From positions 6,254,001 through 6,318,000 of the forward strand of contig SCHM01000001.1 of the NCBI GenBank assembly GCA_004123355.1: DNA of 64,000 nt. Direction: 5' to 3'. A program made the position numbers and the translations under genes. The notes below the pieces were generated by a model, which was given only the letters and a program-made list of their open reading frames with translations, was not told where the DNA came from and made no database searches. The stretch's first letter is position 1, and the number at the start of each line of letters is the position of its first letter. This document shows positions 36,557-48,691 of this stretch, one piece after another. This stretch comes from Amphirosellinia nigrospora (Eukaryota > Ascomycota > Sordariomycetes > Xylariales > Xylariaceae).

Positions 36557-38017
36557 TTGGGTCCAACCAACGTATCCACAATGTGCAACATCGGTACCCC
36601 CACTCTTATCGATTGGCTCTGAGGTCCTGGCGATAGGGACCAGACCAACCACAAGCCTGCACAGGTCAATAGGATTCGGGGCAGGGGTTACGGCGTCTGA
36701 GAGCTCAAACAGAGCGACGTTTCGTTTCCCTACGACGTCAGCGTGCTCTTTCTCTCATTGGCCCATTCTTACGAGCTCGGTCCATGCCCTTCGCCATGGG
36801 CAGACAGGGGGGACCGACTATCGTACATCGTACCCTGTGCCCGTTCACGCATAATGGGTAGATCATGGTCTATCGGGCAGATGGTGAGACCTAGCCAAGG
36901 CCATGAGCGCTTTGGATTGGTGGTATTCGCTCATCGGTGGATGCAGGGGAAGGCGTTCTGCTGGGACGACTGACGAAATATGGGATTCTATTTGAGAAAG
37001 AAGGCCAGCAATCCTATTACTACATGTGTGTTGCACCTGCACCGTCAGGTACAACTTGAAAAGAGTAGTTGTTTCCTCAAGTTGTTTTCTTCCTTGCTGT
37101 CGTATTCCCTCCCCAAACAAATCACATCATCTTCCTACTACAGAAGACCATATCGAATTCTCTTCCCACGTTTTGGTTTCTTGGCTGCCGCTGATCTGGA
37201 TACTTCTTGGGTGCCCGTCTCTTCGCTGCTCTGTATTATTACATTCGTCGGGTTGATATAATCCCATTGTGTTGGAACTTTGGGCATTGAATAATCAACC
37301 TTGGCCATCTATTTGCATCCAGAGGACGCCGTTACTATTCATGGTCCGCTTTACTACATCCAACACGATCAGTGCTTCAAAATTTCCGTTGAACTATATT
37401 TGAGGCATCGGTGATCCATTTGGCTGATCACACCACGTCCGCCAATCGCATTGCGCATTTCTCAACTATCGGCACATGATCTGGTTTGAACCACTGGCTG
37501 ACTGGATTCTAACTGCATTATACCGTGGGAGGTCGCCGCAAATACAGGTGTTCGCAGGCATACATGATCACCAGCAAGGGCGGGCGTCACCATAGCCACA
37601 CTTGGGACGGGAGGATCTAGAGAGATCAGACACAACATCGTACATCGTTGCAGAGTAACTTCGACTCCGGATATCCGATCCCCCCAGGAGTTGAAATCTG
37701 CATCATTTAATTGGAGAACCACGTGTCTGTCCCGTCATCGCGGCCCTTTGACACACCTCGTGTTTCGGGACATCAGGAACTTGATCTGCACTATTTACCC
37801 TAACCTCGAATCGTCAATTCGATTAGTTGCCTTGGAAGTCAGGTCATCGGAGCTATAGGGTCTGTGCATAACCTGCAAGGAACGTTCCAGGAGTCTTGGC
37901 CACTTCATTGGGACCAATACTAAGGGCTTCCGAGCCAGGAACACGAGAGACGCCCATATAACTCAAATAATACCGTCCTTCAGAAGGGAGCTTTCATTTG
38001 GCCTTGTTCTTTCAACG

Positions 38018-38797
38018 ATGAAAGGATATAGACGACCACGAAGGCTTATAAAGCTTGCCCAACTCTTAACGATTGCCTCAACGGCTTCGGCCGTTTCGTT
38101 GCAAGATTTTCAAGCTATAACAATCATCCAAGTCCCATCATTGTCGTGCCTTAGCGCCTATGGAAGCACAATATCGGGGTGTTCGCGCAGCGACTTCCGT
38201 GACGATGTTCAATGTTCAGAGAGCTGTGCAAGGGGAATTCAGCAAGACCAGGCCAACATTATATCGGCATGCAGGAATCTCGAGGTCAATGCTAGGTCTC
38301 TGCTGGGATTGGCATTGCAAAGCGGGCTACTGGATGCACTGTGTCCTGACTTTCAGGCTACCTCGGTAACCTCGACCGTGAAGCCAACTACGACGCGTAC
38401 CTTTTTAACACCTAGCCAGACACAAGAGACAACAACAACAACAACAACACCCACAACCAGCACGATAGACAGCTCTTCGACAATAACAACGTCGACATCC
38501 GATGGTAGCGAAAGCTCGACGACGGCAGAGAGCACCCCGAGCGAGACTGATACCACAACAGTTGTCAGCGCCACACCGACTATGACCGAAGGTACGACGA
38601 CGACTCTGTCGACAAGTACCCCGAGTGCCACACAAACAGGCGACGACGGAAATAGCCGGCCGGATAGGGGCTCATCGGGCGGCGGGAGCCCATTCGATAT
38701 GGTGTTCGGCGGGGGTGCGGAGAGGATGCTGCAAACGAGTGCTAGCATGCTAGTAGTTTTGACTGGGACTCTAATGACTGCATTTTTTATTGGATGA
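38018..38797 (+). CDS. secreted Cys-rich, Ser/Thr-rich protein, probably GPI-anchored
   Basis: Single exon, 259 aa. A basic start then the hydrophobic LIKLAQLLTIASTASA gives a signal peptide with cleavage near residue 25. Residues 26-115 hold six regularly spaced Cys (SCLSAYGSTISGCSRSDF, VQCSESCARG, SACRN, ALCPDF), a compact disulfide domain. Residues 116-220 are almost all Thr/Ser/Pro, a typical O-mannosylated stalk. A Gly/Ser stretch and a hydrophobic end (SASMLVVLTGTLMTAFFIG) fit a GPI signal. The Cys pattern recalls fungal extracellular CFEM-like proteins but lacks a clear eight-Cys CFEM motif, so I leave the family open. Probably a plasma-membrane or wall protein. Confidence 0.8.
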   Translation: MKGYRRPRRLIKLAQLLTIASTASAVSLQDFQAITIIQVPSLSCLSAYGSTISGCSRSDFRDDVQCSESCARGIQQDQANIISACRNLEVNARSLLGLALQSGLLDALCPDFQATSVTSTVKPTTTRTFLTPSQTQETTTTTTTPTTSTIDSSSTITTSTSDGSESSTTAESTPSETDTTTVVSATPTMTEGTTTTLSTSTPSATQTGDDGNSRPDRGSSGGGSPFDMVFGGGAERMLQTSASMLVVLTGTLMTAFFIG

Positions 38798-39469
38798 TTA
38801 CGACAAGAGACGAGAAATAATTAGGGGGAAAGAGAGCCTACAACGGCTATAATGTCTGAGTAAGGGGAGGGCTTGAAGGACTTTATTGAACCCATAGCAA
38901 CGGCGTTTTTTGGACTACGGGGAATGATACCAGCATATGTATTTACTACACCGGTAGAAGAAAACCGGCACATAAGCATGAAATTTGGCTCCTTGGGTTG
39001 TGGAGCTATATTTTGAATTGAGTTACGTTCTTTTACTGCCGGTGGTAGTCGTGTGTCCCTTGAGAGCTATGTTCTATTCAATCATTGGTGGGTTGATTGC
39101 TCGACAAAGACGTATCAACAAGTTGGTCAACAGTGTTTAGCTGGTTACGATATGAGGCCAATCTCATGGCAAGTGAATAATACTAATACGAGGCCGTTGC
39201 TTCATGTACTCCATCAAAGGCTGTAACCTGCCGTCATATAATGACCGTGATCTCTACTCATTCTTATGTACAATCGAAGAGCTCTAAATTCCTCGTTTCT
39301 CTGCCCTATTACAAGTTACCCTTTTTACCTGCGTGTAGAGATCTTCCCTAGACCAAATGAGAGCTCCTTCTTTCATCACAATACGGCATTTACTTGGCAT
39401 ATACCGTTACTTGCGGCCGTACTCGTCACCGTACTTCTAAAAAGACACCAAAAGTCATTACAGTCCCCC
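38798..39469. other. intergenic between convergent genes
   Basis: 3' regions of the secreted protein gene (+) and the Pex11-family gene (-). Nothing else is seen. Confidence 0.5.
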
Positions 39470-40441
39470 CTATTGGGCCGTACTGCGCCACAGATCGCGG
39501 ATTTGCAGGACACTGGGGATAGACGCGAGCGCGCCGACGGCCATCTCGGACACGAGCCCCTGCTCGAGACTCCAGTGCAGGGTGAGCGGGGCCCAGGCGA
39601 GGTTGCGGACGACGGTCTTGCGCCAAGTCTCTGTCCACTCGCGCTCCTCGCGCTCGACGACGGCGACGGTCTTGCCGCCGGCGAACTTGTCGGCGCGCGT
39701 GCGGCGGCCGCGCTTCGAGGACTCGTAGAACAGCCGCACGATCTCGAGGCCGACGAAGGAGCCCCAGAACCGCGCGCTCCACCGCGCCGCCTTGCCCTGC
39801 GTCGCGGGCGCCCAGCCGAGCACGCCCTTGGAGGACAGGTACGCGCCGTTCTCGAGGGCCTGGAACACGACGCAGGCGGCGAGCTGCGACCACGCGATGG
39901 TCGTCTCGAGCTTGTCGGTGCTCCCCTGCTGCTGCTCCTTTGGCTGCCGCCACTTGAGAATGAGTCGGCGGGCCCAGAAGTACATGCCCAGCAAGCCCCA
40001 GAGCCGCATGATGGTGCGCGCCTCGCTCGTCAGCCCGCTCAGCGCCTTGAGACGCTTCGCGAGCTCGAGGACCAGGGCCACGGTGTTGGAGGGCAGGGCC
40101 TTGGCGTCGAAGACGAGCGTCGCCGAGGGGGGCAGGGCGCTCGCGAGGGCGATGAAGCGCTCCGCGCTGCGCTGCAGGGCGGGCTGGACGAGGGTCGTGA
40201 GGACGGCCGACGTCAGGCGCGACGAGTAGCAGACGAACAAGAGGACCGTGTCGACGCCCGTGGGCGTGGCGAGACAGCGCTGCAGGTGAGCGAGGAAGGC
40301 GTCGACGTTGGAGGGCGTGGCGGCCAGGAGCTCGCGCAGGGGTAGAGACTTGGGCTTCGGGGCCGGCGCGGGCGGTGCCGAGAATGGTACCGGGTCGCCC
40401 GTGGGCAGGTCGGTGGTCGACGTGATCTCGGTCGACGACAT
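39470..40441 (-). CDS. peroxisomal membrane protein, Pex11 family (Pex11C-like)
   Basis: Pex11 proteins elongate and help divide peroxisomes. Single exon, 323 aa from MSSTEITSTTDLPTGD; an in-frame ATG at 40579 would add a 46-residue extension that I think is leader. A Pro/Ala-rich start is followed by VDAFLAHLQRCLATPTGVDTV, an amphipathic helix, then KRLKALSGLTSEARTIMRLWG and LLGMYFWARRLILKWRQP. The C-terminal helices (FWGSFVGLEIVRLFYESSKR, EMAVGALASIPSVLQIRDLW) fit the Pex11 domain. Third positions are strongly GC-rich, above most neighbours, and the opposite strand has a long open shadow frame. Assignment to the fungal Pex11C branch rather than Pex11 proper is inferred from length and the divergent N-terminus. 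Confidence 0.82.
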   Translation of the reverse strand: MSSTEITSTTDLPTGDPVPFSAPPAPAPKPKSLPLRELLAATPSNVDAFLAHLQRCLATPTGVDTVLLFVCYSSRLTSAVLTTLVQPALQRSAERFIALASALPPSATLVFDAKALPSNTVALVLELAKRLKALSGLTSEARTIMRLWGLLGMYFWARRLILKWRQPKEQQQGSTDKLETTIAWSQLAACVVFQALENGAYLSSKGVLGWAPATQGKAARWSARFWGSFVGLEIVRLFYESSKRGRRTRADKFAGGKTVAVVEREEREWTETWRKTVVRNLAWAPLTLHWSLEQGLVSEMAVGALASIPSVLQIRDLWRSTAQ

Positions 40442-41192
40442 GACTGTATTGTTGTTGTTGCTGCTGCTAGCTATGTTCTGTGCCTTTTCGATGTTTAATT
40501 GCGCCGATAGCCACCTCTTTGGACCCGAGGTTGTGGATTGTCGATCTCGGTGGGGGAGGAGAGGAATGAGATGTGCCAATCAATCCAATTGCGCGCGTTT
40601 TTTTTTTTTCTAATATCTCATACAGGCCGATGGCTCGAGATACGCAGGCAAAAAATCACACGAAGGAAGGAAAATAAGACTTTCAAAAGAGAGACGTGAA
40701 CTGGGTAAAGAAAAGAAGAGGCTTGCGGATGGGTTGGTAGCCCAAGTAGGATGAATACACAGGAATCTTGAAGGAATTCGGAAATTGCTCGAAATCTTTC
40801 GGGCCAGACGCTCACATGCTACCTCGAAGTAGTTGAAGTGGAGGTTGCAAGATGCCGAATTGAGCAAAGACGACCGTTGGCAGCTTACCCAGTGCTTACC
40901 GTAGTCGGCCGGGTAGGCAAAGTCGTTGACTGGTTGGGTAAATAATCAAGAATGATGGTACCTCGGCACGGCGGCTCGGTCGGTGATGGGGCAGGATGGA
41001 GTGGGGGAACCCCGATGCACAGTCCCACTTCCCCTGAGGACCCTTCTGTGCCTAGGTAGGGTTGTGGCTGTATCTGTGGCTGTGTATTAAGGGCTCGTGT
41101 GGCTTAGATAACGGCTTCCCCTATTTGAGATTTCCACTCACATCTGACATTCGTCACAGGAATTCGCTATTATGACGAAGGAGCGTAACTAG
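40442..41192. other. intergenic, Pex11-family promoter side
   Basis: A CAG/CAA-rich patch lies just upstream of the Pex11-family start (minus strand reads a short Asn/Ser run) and a T-run lies at about 40602-40611. No gene is seen. Confidence 0.5.
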
Positions 41193-44100
41193 CTATACGG
41201 GCTTTTCCACAGTTTCCCAGGTGGCCGTATCTCGGTTCCAAGTTGCGAATGTCGACGGCTGATACTCAGGAATCTTAAAGGGGAATGCTGGGAGCCAGGA
41301 CGACCGCTCCCTGAAGCCTGGGGCGCGTAGTTGGGCACGTATATAATCAGCAAGTCTTTGAAGCGCCGCCATGAAAGCCTTATTGATGTGGACACGTCTT
41401 ATGCGCCCAAAATAACCTATTGCCGGTCAGTTACCGTCAACCGAGGCTACGTCACAGAGAGGGCGTTACTTGCTTATAACATCCATTGCCTCCTTCACGA
41501 AAGCCTCTCGGCTAGTGGCCCTAACAATCCCCTCATTGGTAACGCGCCTGAAGAACCGATCTCCCCCTAGCATCTTTCCTGGCTTTGATGACCCCCCGCG
41601 GAGGTTAATGGTGGGCGGGAATTGATCTCCCACCGTCTGGCTCCGCTGGTGTGTGGACGTGTTGACCGCTATCCAGGCTGATACCCGCCCCTCTGTCCGT
41701 AACGGCAATGCCGCCAACATGAGCAAGCCTACGCCATATGGCAGTGGTTAGCTCGATATCTCTTGACTCGCTTGTATAGACAAGTCTAACCTAGGCAATA
41801 GAATAACCATGTAGGTGGATTACCCGTAGTCGAGCCGATTGGCGGTATCTTGGAAACCGAATCCCCTTGAATACTTAGTTAACACAGAGTAATCTTGTTG
41901 GGTGGTATTTAAAGCGACTATTCACTTGACTGCCAGCCAGATGAAAAGTAAGCCTTAAAATATTCGGGAGTTGCGTTGGGACATACTCCGGAAAATTATT
42001 TCATTGTTGAATGCCGTAACCGGGAGGTTTCGTTCTAATCCCCACGCAATATCCGCGCATGCGTCCTTGTCTCTGGCTTCATACGCCACGATGAATTTAT
42101 GTACCGTTTTACGGAATTCCACATAACCCCACGGTGTCTAGTCATCCATCTTAATTAGCTACTTTCGACACGGAGACGACTTTGGGAATGTAATGGACCC
42201 TCACGAACCCTGAGCCACGTTCTCAAGGCCGAGTCGTACCACGACCGTCTCGAGGACTGCCAAATCGCTTGTCGTTCAGCCCACCCCCGTGTCATGACCT
42301 GAAATCGAACCCCGCGTGCGGCGTCAGGGTTCGTTTTGACGGTCCTGTACACTGCTCTAGAGGTATATCTCTCTGTTACTTTCCTCGTGGTGAAGAGGTT
42401 GGGGAACAAAAACCCGTCTTTTCCGGACGGCGGCGCCTGATCCCAGAAATAATTAGACTGTAGCAGCCAAAATAATGCTGCTGGAAGGAATGAAACCTCA
42501 ATAGGTGCGCCAAGTTTCAGTAAGGGGCTGTGAGAAATCAAGAGTTAGTAACTGCCGATTATAGCAAAGTCGACTTGTGTATAGCATGTTTTCGCAAGTA
42601 TGTATGAGTCTGTATGTGGCCCAAAAAAGCACGATCCTTCCCAAATCGAGCAATAAAAGATTTAGAAATACTAACTGGCTGTCTGACTTCGCGTCCCAGC
42701 GGGTTACGGCATATTGACTCGGATATTGTATATTCAGCTCCAGCATTGGAATGTTCTGCGCGTAGTTGCCGCCGCGAGGAAAGGGAGCGTCGTACTATCT
42801 CATCGAGTCAGCAAGCCCAGTTCTAATCTCCGTTATTAGACCTGTCAAAATCGAGATGACTCAACTGGTGTTCCGCCAAAGACGGCTGCTTCGAAAGAGC
42901 GGCCGACCTCCTTAATGGGTTCATTGTTTATATACTGGATAGATAGGGTTTGGTTAGATAGAGTTTTTGCGTAGGTTGTCGTCGACAACCGTAGAACACA
43001 TACCGGGTCTTCATAGCGCTGTAACTTTGTGCTTTCGGCCACGTTCTTTAACACCTCTGGACTTAAGTTTGCACCTTCATCGATTCGGGACCTAAATATT
43101 GCGTGCATCAACTCGTCTTTAGAGTCTCAGTTAGTACATAAGTTGGGTATTACATCTGTCACCTTTAATTTCTGGCCCCTTTACTCGGTAACAAGCTAGT
43201 TGACTTGCATAAACGTAGGGTGGTTTCGACTACATTCAAGCACAACCGAAATAAAGCGAAAGCAAACCTACGTAGTATCTAGATGGGATCTATTATTAAT
43301 ACATTATACTTACACTTTAGATGTATGTATCACACTTACCGTCATCGCTTGCCTCACATGTAACATGCATCTCTCAGCAATACTGATATTAGCGCCGCAA
43401 AGTAACTTCAAGATATTCGAATTGATCCTGCATATCTGCCCACTTTGAAAAGAATTGGTAATTCCACGCGGCCTTTGGTTCGAAGGAATAAAACCCCAAA
43501 CCGTACGCCTCATCAAGTGTAAGACGAAATTATAGCGTCTCAACATGTTGGGTTCAACATCTCGGCCTAAAAATGGTTTTTGCATTTGCCTGCATATATC
43601 CCTCTCGGCGTCTGGGTCCATGAGGATTCTGTAGTCTTGGCTTCCGATATGCTTTTCATAATCGGCTGGGTCTGCGTAAAGCTCGTACCATAATTGGACG
43701 CGACCGTATAGCAATCCTCCAAGCCTGTGATCCTATTAATGATTCTAAACATGAGTCGCTCGATTCAGAGACCCCGGATCTTACCACGTATTGTTATCCG
43801 AGACAAGGGTTGATAGAATCCGGCTTGCTATCTCGATACTAAATCGTAGCTCCTTCCAGACCCGGTCGTCATCTACACTCCACGTACTCGTCTGCCACGT
43901 CGTCCCATCTCTTCCCACAATGGTATCCGAGTAACCCTGATCTAAGTCATACCACCTATCTCTACACAGGAACGGTGCCCAGCTAGTCTCATCCACTTCG
44001 ATTCTCCGTGACATGTAGTCCTGAAGAAGTATAGGGTAGAGCCGATCATCCCCTAGCCGATGCCCGCCCAATAACACGGGTACATTCTCGTCCCATGAAA

Positions 44101-44455
44101 GGACGCTGTTCAAAGGTGGGACACACCATGATGGGATACCGAACAATAAATGGCGCTGATACTCCTCCGCAACCAAAATGTCGTCGATTTGTTCGTCGCG
44201 AACCGGTATCGTAAATTTATCTATCGAGGGGAACGAGTCGTAATATTGCGGGTGAAGACTGGATCAGTATGTTAATTTGCCGTTGAATGTTCAAATTTAT
44301 CCGCACGGTTGCGAGACTACGTACTCGGGATGTAATGGTGCAACTCCACAGCGTAAGAGGTCGTCCCTCCTCTTCAATGAGAATGGGGGATCCTCGCCGG
44401 TGCCAAAACGTTCGGTCCAGGGTGATGCCGGTTCATCAAAAACGGAGCCAGCCAT
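41193..44455 (-). CDS. putative zincin-like metallopeptidase, 743 aa, 11 exons with a 7-base microexon
   Basis: Exons on the minus strand: 44455-44325, 44258-43785, 43724-43340, 43278-43272, 43116-43004, 42934-42866, 42794-42676, 42527-42209, 42137-41987, 41728-41470, 41397-41193. All phases close, giving 744 codons with the stop. Exon 3 ends AERCMLHVRQAMT. The 7-base exon ATACTAC adds Ile, Leu and the first base of His; exon 5 then gives HELMHAIF at residues 333-340, an HExxH zinc motif. Candidate third ligands are Glu in NEPIKEVGRSFE (about 375-385). Other conserved-looking blocks are SPWTERFGTGEDPPF, LLFGIPSWCVPPLN, ICRINSNILKLLCG, VGDQFPPTINL with PGKMLGGDRFFRR, and a C-terminal FPFKIPEYQPSTF. 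There is no signal peptide, so it is probably intracellular. I recall unnamed fungal proteins of this kind but no assigned function. The last intron and the 258-base intron before it are the least certain. Confidence 0.75.
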
Positions 44456-47427
44456 TACGTTACGATCGCGTCCGATACAATTTTAGTAGGCACGAGAGTA
44501 GTGTAGCTTAGGACGAATGTACAGAGATACGCAAGCGCCATCACGTTTCAACCAAGCCAGACTACAAAGGTAAATGAAAACGGTACGGGGTAGCGAAAAA
44601 GTCAACAAAGGATTTTGATTTCATCCGAGCTAGGGCATTCCCAATATCTAGCTGGCTCTAACATAAAACCCCTTGAGTGACATAAGGGATATGATCATGA
44701 ATGTAAATATGAAGAACTAAGGAAGTAGAAAAAAAAAGCTTTCAGCTGATCGGCGTGCCTGTAACTCAAGTTGCTAGCGGGGCAATTTAGCCTATAGTTT
44801 AGAGCGTTTAAGGTACCAAAAAGGGGAATATTATATTATAACCTAGAGCTTCACGACCTGTCTGCACTTATTATTCATGACTCGTGAGTTGCATAGGGGA
44901 GCTAGGAAGGGTACTTAATCAAGGCAGCTAGGTCATCGTCGCGAAATTACTGCAAGAACGTCTGATCTATTTACAAGTGCTGTGCATAGATCTAACAGAT
45001 AGATGATGCTATCCCGCAGTGATCCACTTTGCGGGTACGCTGCGGTAGGCGGCCGAGGCCTACCCGATGCGGCAGTTACCAGAAATGGATGATGGCAGAA
45101 TTTCAACAAGTTGGCAAACTTTTCAAGATATGATTTGAATATAGGACTCTCGCTTTTAGTCGTTTGGGCGACAGACCTATAAAAATTTGGATAGTACCTA
45201 GGTAGTCGTTGAGAAGAAAAAGAGAGATTGTTGGCGTTGCGCACGTAAGGCACTATGCGCGTATAAAAGGTACTTATTGGTCTCGATGATTCAAACAACG
45301 GGAGCTCGATAATCCAGCTGTCCTGATCCGAGTCAATGTCTAATTGTATTTGTTACCAAAAAGGGAATTAATAGTCTAACTCTGATGAGTTGTCAATAGA
45401 CAAACACACGTTTCTCATGCGTCATGATGTTTGGCATCTCGTATTCCAACATCTCAGATTTCTGCTAGTCAGTCTACCAAGTGCTTAGACTGGGCGGGGT
45501 TTGACATGGCAAGGATTCTTAAAGCTACGGCTACCGGCATTGCATTACCAGTAGATTGGCGCATGCTACCTCCCTGGCAGATCCCCCCGCCCGAGGCCCG
45601 CTGTTGTGTCCTACTTGCATCAACATAAGTAAGGCGTCATCCGATCTTAACCTGTTGGCTGTGATATCAGTACACGTATATGGAGATGCATCATTCATTG
45701 GTCTGAGTATTACCTCAACGTTCTACAACCCAACCTCTTCAACCTTTTGATTAGTTCGGGTTTGCTGCCCAAGAATTTAACGGTTCGGACAGCCCGGAAA
45801 CGTGTCTTAGGGTTAGCGTGGTAACGTTGAACGTGGGGAATAAGGAAATCTATGATGAGGAGGGGCCTGGTAACCCGACAACCGCTACACAGTACGTAAC
45901 TATGCCTAAGTTTTGACATTGAACATCTGAGAGGGATTGCAATTCGTCCTGTCGGTGGTAGAAACCAGACCGATGTGTTGTCGATGGGCTGACGTTGGAT
46001 CGAGTAAGAGAAAGCGAGGTAGCTAGCTGGCTGGCTGTTTGTGTCATGGACCTACATATGTAATATGGAATCGGCGGGGCTGGGAAAATCAAGGCGGTCG
46101 TGTTGATGCGACCTCAAAACCTGTGGAGATGGGTGAGTGGAAAAAAGCTGGTTTTTTTCAAGTATCGCCGAGTTGTCCTGACTACTGGGTAACACAGATC
46201 GTCGCCTGTTACCACACTCGTGAGGGGCCGGTTCCGGTCAGCCTAACGGGTTCCGTCCGATATTCTAACGGCTAGGCAGAAGGCTAGGTGCATTGTTAGA
46301 CGCATGGTCTATACCGCCGCCGAGCGTTGCTTGGTTGAAGCACATCTTGATCACCATCCACCACTGCATTAACTAAAGAATAGCAACCATCCTTCGAGCG
46401 CCATGAACGAGGCAGTTTACGAAGAGAACCTTAGTTATGAGAGACTTACAGTCCAGAGAAAATCAACACGGCGGAACGTCCACAGGTGATAATTCCACCT
46501 TCGTCTTCTACGTGGCTGGCTCTACGACATCTTGTCGAACCAGTGCTCGTAACGTTGCTGACACCTCATATCTTGGTTGCCCTGGAGCTAAACACTGCAC
46601 GCTATATGAGGTGGCCTGACGCCCGCATTCTATGGACTAGACATGCAGTACGAGAACAGCATGATCGCGTTGTACTGCATCGTAGTGAGGGAGGGGTGGG
46701 GGGCTGGCTTTCGGCCTTGACATCATCTTATTGCTCGAGCAACGTGCATAATCCCTGGGAAGACATTTTTCGCGTACAGATGGCTCCCGATAGCTAACCC
46801 ACTCTTTTAGACGTCTCGTCTTGCAGGGCTGGCCCTGACGACTGACGAGGCTCATCATCAGTTCTACCGAACTATTGCAGACGCCATTCTACACCACACT
46901 ATGTCGTTGATCGTGAGATGTCTTGATAAATGTAGCTTACCGAGACATAATCACCGTTGCCGCTTCTCTATTGGCCTCTTCTACCCTGTCCCATCGATCT
47001 CTTTTCGGACTTGGTTTCCCTAGCCTCGTATCACGTCGGCTGGCTCCCCTCAGTTCGTCCTTTGTTCTATAGAGCAGGCATGAGAGGCTAGCATTACCAC
47101 TCATCAGACTATGTCGGCCAATGCGGTGAGATGGGAGTGGGGGGACGTTGTGGTGATTACCGGTCTCCCAACTGATGTCATTGGAGCCCACCGTCTTCAT
47201 CATACTTCCGTGATATGATTGACGTCGACGTGGATAAAAGCCTGGCCGACTACCATCTCACTTGCCTACCTCTCTCTACCTTTATGCTTCCGAGTACCAG
47301 CCTTGTTGAATTTCAAGTCAATTCGCTTCCAGCTCATCAAGTAACTCGTTCGTTAAGGTTACTTGGACCACCACCCCCTCGCTACTCTCGCTCTTTGCCT
47401 TAGCAATCAGATCGAACTCCCGTAATC
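44456..47427. other. 3-kb gene-poor interval
   Basis: No exon chain or domain was found. A TACCTAGGTA palindrome lies at 45195-45204. The longest frame (44933-45298, minus, 121 codons) shows no domain. 47,200-47,427 is pyrimidine-rich and probably the leader of the wall-protein gene. Confidence 0.45.
45195..45204. repeat. TACCTAGGTA palindrome, copy 3
   Basis: An exact intergenic copy about 740 bases upstream of the zincin-like gene start. Confidence 0.6.
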
Positions 47428-48691
47428 ATGAAGGCTTACTTCTCCCTTTTGGCGCTGGCTGCCTCGGCCATGGCAGGAGGATATGGCGGTGGATATGGCG
47501 GTGGTGACTACAGTTACCCGCCTCCGGATAGTACTACAACGGATTACGCGACAACTTACACAACGGTCACCACCTGCCCAGCTTACACAACTGTGACTAG
47601 TGGGGGATCGTAGGTCATGGGGCCCTTTGAATTCCTAGAAGACTTGGCTCATATTTCCTTAGGACATACGTCGACACGATCTTAACCACTTCGACCATTG
47701 TCGTAACAGAATGCCCAGGAGGTTCATGTGGAGGCGAGGTCACCGTTTCCAAGCCTGACACCACGGTTGGCACCACTACCCAGGTTGAGGTCACTTACAC
47801 AACGACCTGCCCGGTCACTGTACGTAATATGGTCCCGAATCTATATATAACGCGCTGTACATTGCTGAAAACCGTCACTAATCGCAAACCATACAGGAAA
47901 CCACCACGGTCGGCGGCTCAACATACACAAATGTTTACACCACCACTAGTGTTGAAGTCACCTACGTGGATACGACAATTTACGCGACTGAAACGTCCCC
48001 CCCCGTTACCGAAACAACAGGGGAGGTTGTTTACACCACGCAAACCTCTCTCTGCCCAGTCACGGAGACGAAGACTATTAGCGGAGATACCATCGTCGTT
48101 ACCTGGACGTCCACTTCTACGATCGTAACAGAGGTCCCAGTCACTGCAACCGAATACACCTCCTACACAGTCACCGAGCATGTCGAGACGTCGGTCTACG
48201 AGACGGTGACATGCCCTGAGACCACATACGCCACTGTCTCCGAGGGTAGCACCATCTACATCACCGACACCGAGACTTTCACCGACTACATCACGAGCGA
48301 GTACACTGTGGTCGAGACGATCCCCGTCACTCAGACCACCGAGGTTGACGTGACTATCACCTCGCAGGCTACCGAGGGCGCGACCGTCACCACTCAACCT
48401 ATTATCTGGGTCACTTACAGCAGCACTGCTGTTATTAGCGAGTCAGGGCCCACTACAACCGTCGTGTACCCCACGACTGTCAGCACCGTCATCTCTTATT
48501 CTTCCTCCGCCGCATCGTCGTCTTATCCCGCCCCGCCGGTGAGCAGCTCTTCCTATTCCGTCGTGAGCAGTTCTGCAACTAGCGGACCCACGGGCATCAC
48601 CACCGCAACAATCCCAACCGGGCTCGCGCCACAGGTGACTCCCGTCGCAGCCCTTCTCTTCGGTGTCGCTGGTGTTGCTGCGTTGCTTTAA
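47428..48691 (+). CDS. Thr/Ser-rich GPI-anchored cell-wall protein
   Basis: Exons: 47428-47609, 47663-47819, 47897-48691, 377 aa in phase. Signal peptide MKAYFSLLALAASAMA, then a Gly/Tyr run (GGYGGGYGGGDY). The body is a Thr-rich array with repeated TTCP, CPVTE and YTTVTT-type units and sparse Cys in pairs (ECPGGSC, TTCPVT, LCPVTET, TCPETTY). A Ser-rich segment (SYSSSAASSSY) precedes a hydrophobic end VTPVAALLFGVAGVAALL, the GPI-attachment signal. Introns are 53 and 77 bases. The composition points to a heavily O-glycosylated wall or adhesin-like protein. No ligand-binding domain is visible. Confidence 0.85.

Larger units (their letters stand above)
36050..38017. other. intergenic with two small tandem repeats
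   Basis: No gene recognised. It contains the leader of the kinase-like gene, two direct-repeat patches (entered separately), and the region before the secreted protein gene. Frames such as 36743-36973 and 37462-37722 have no feature. Confidence 0.45.

Noticed and set aside
39266-40345. A 359-codon plus-strand frame opposite the Pex11-family gene
   Set aside because: It is a GC-driven shadow of the real gene, rich in Gly/Ala/Arg/Glu with no domain.
43104-43118. An apparent DELMH in place of HELMH, suggesting a dead zincin
   Set aside because: The Asp appears only if the intron is read through. With the AAG acceptor at 43117 and the 7-base exon, the codon is C|AC, which is His.
44259-44330. 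A possible AT-AG intron (ATAAAT donor) in the zincin-like gene
   Set aside because: A standard GTACGT donor at 44324 keeps the phase and gives PLHPDLHPQYYD, so no rare intron is needed.
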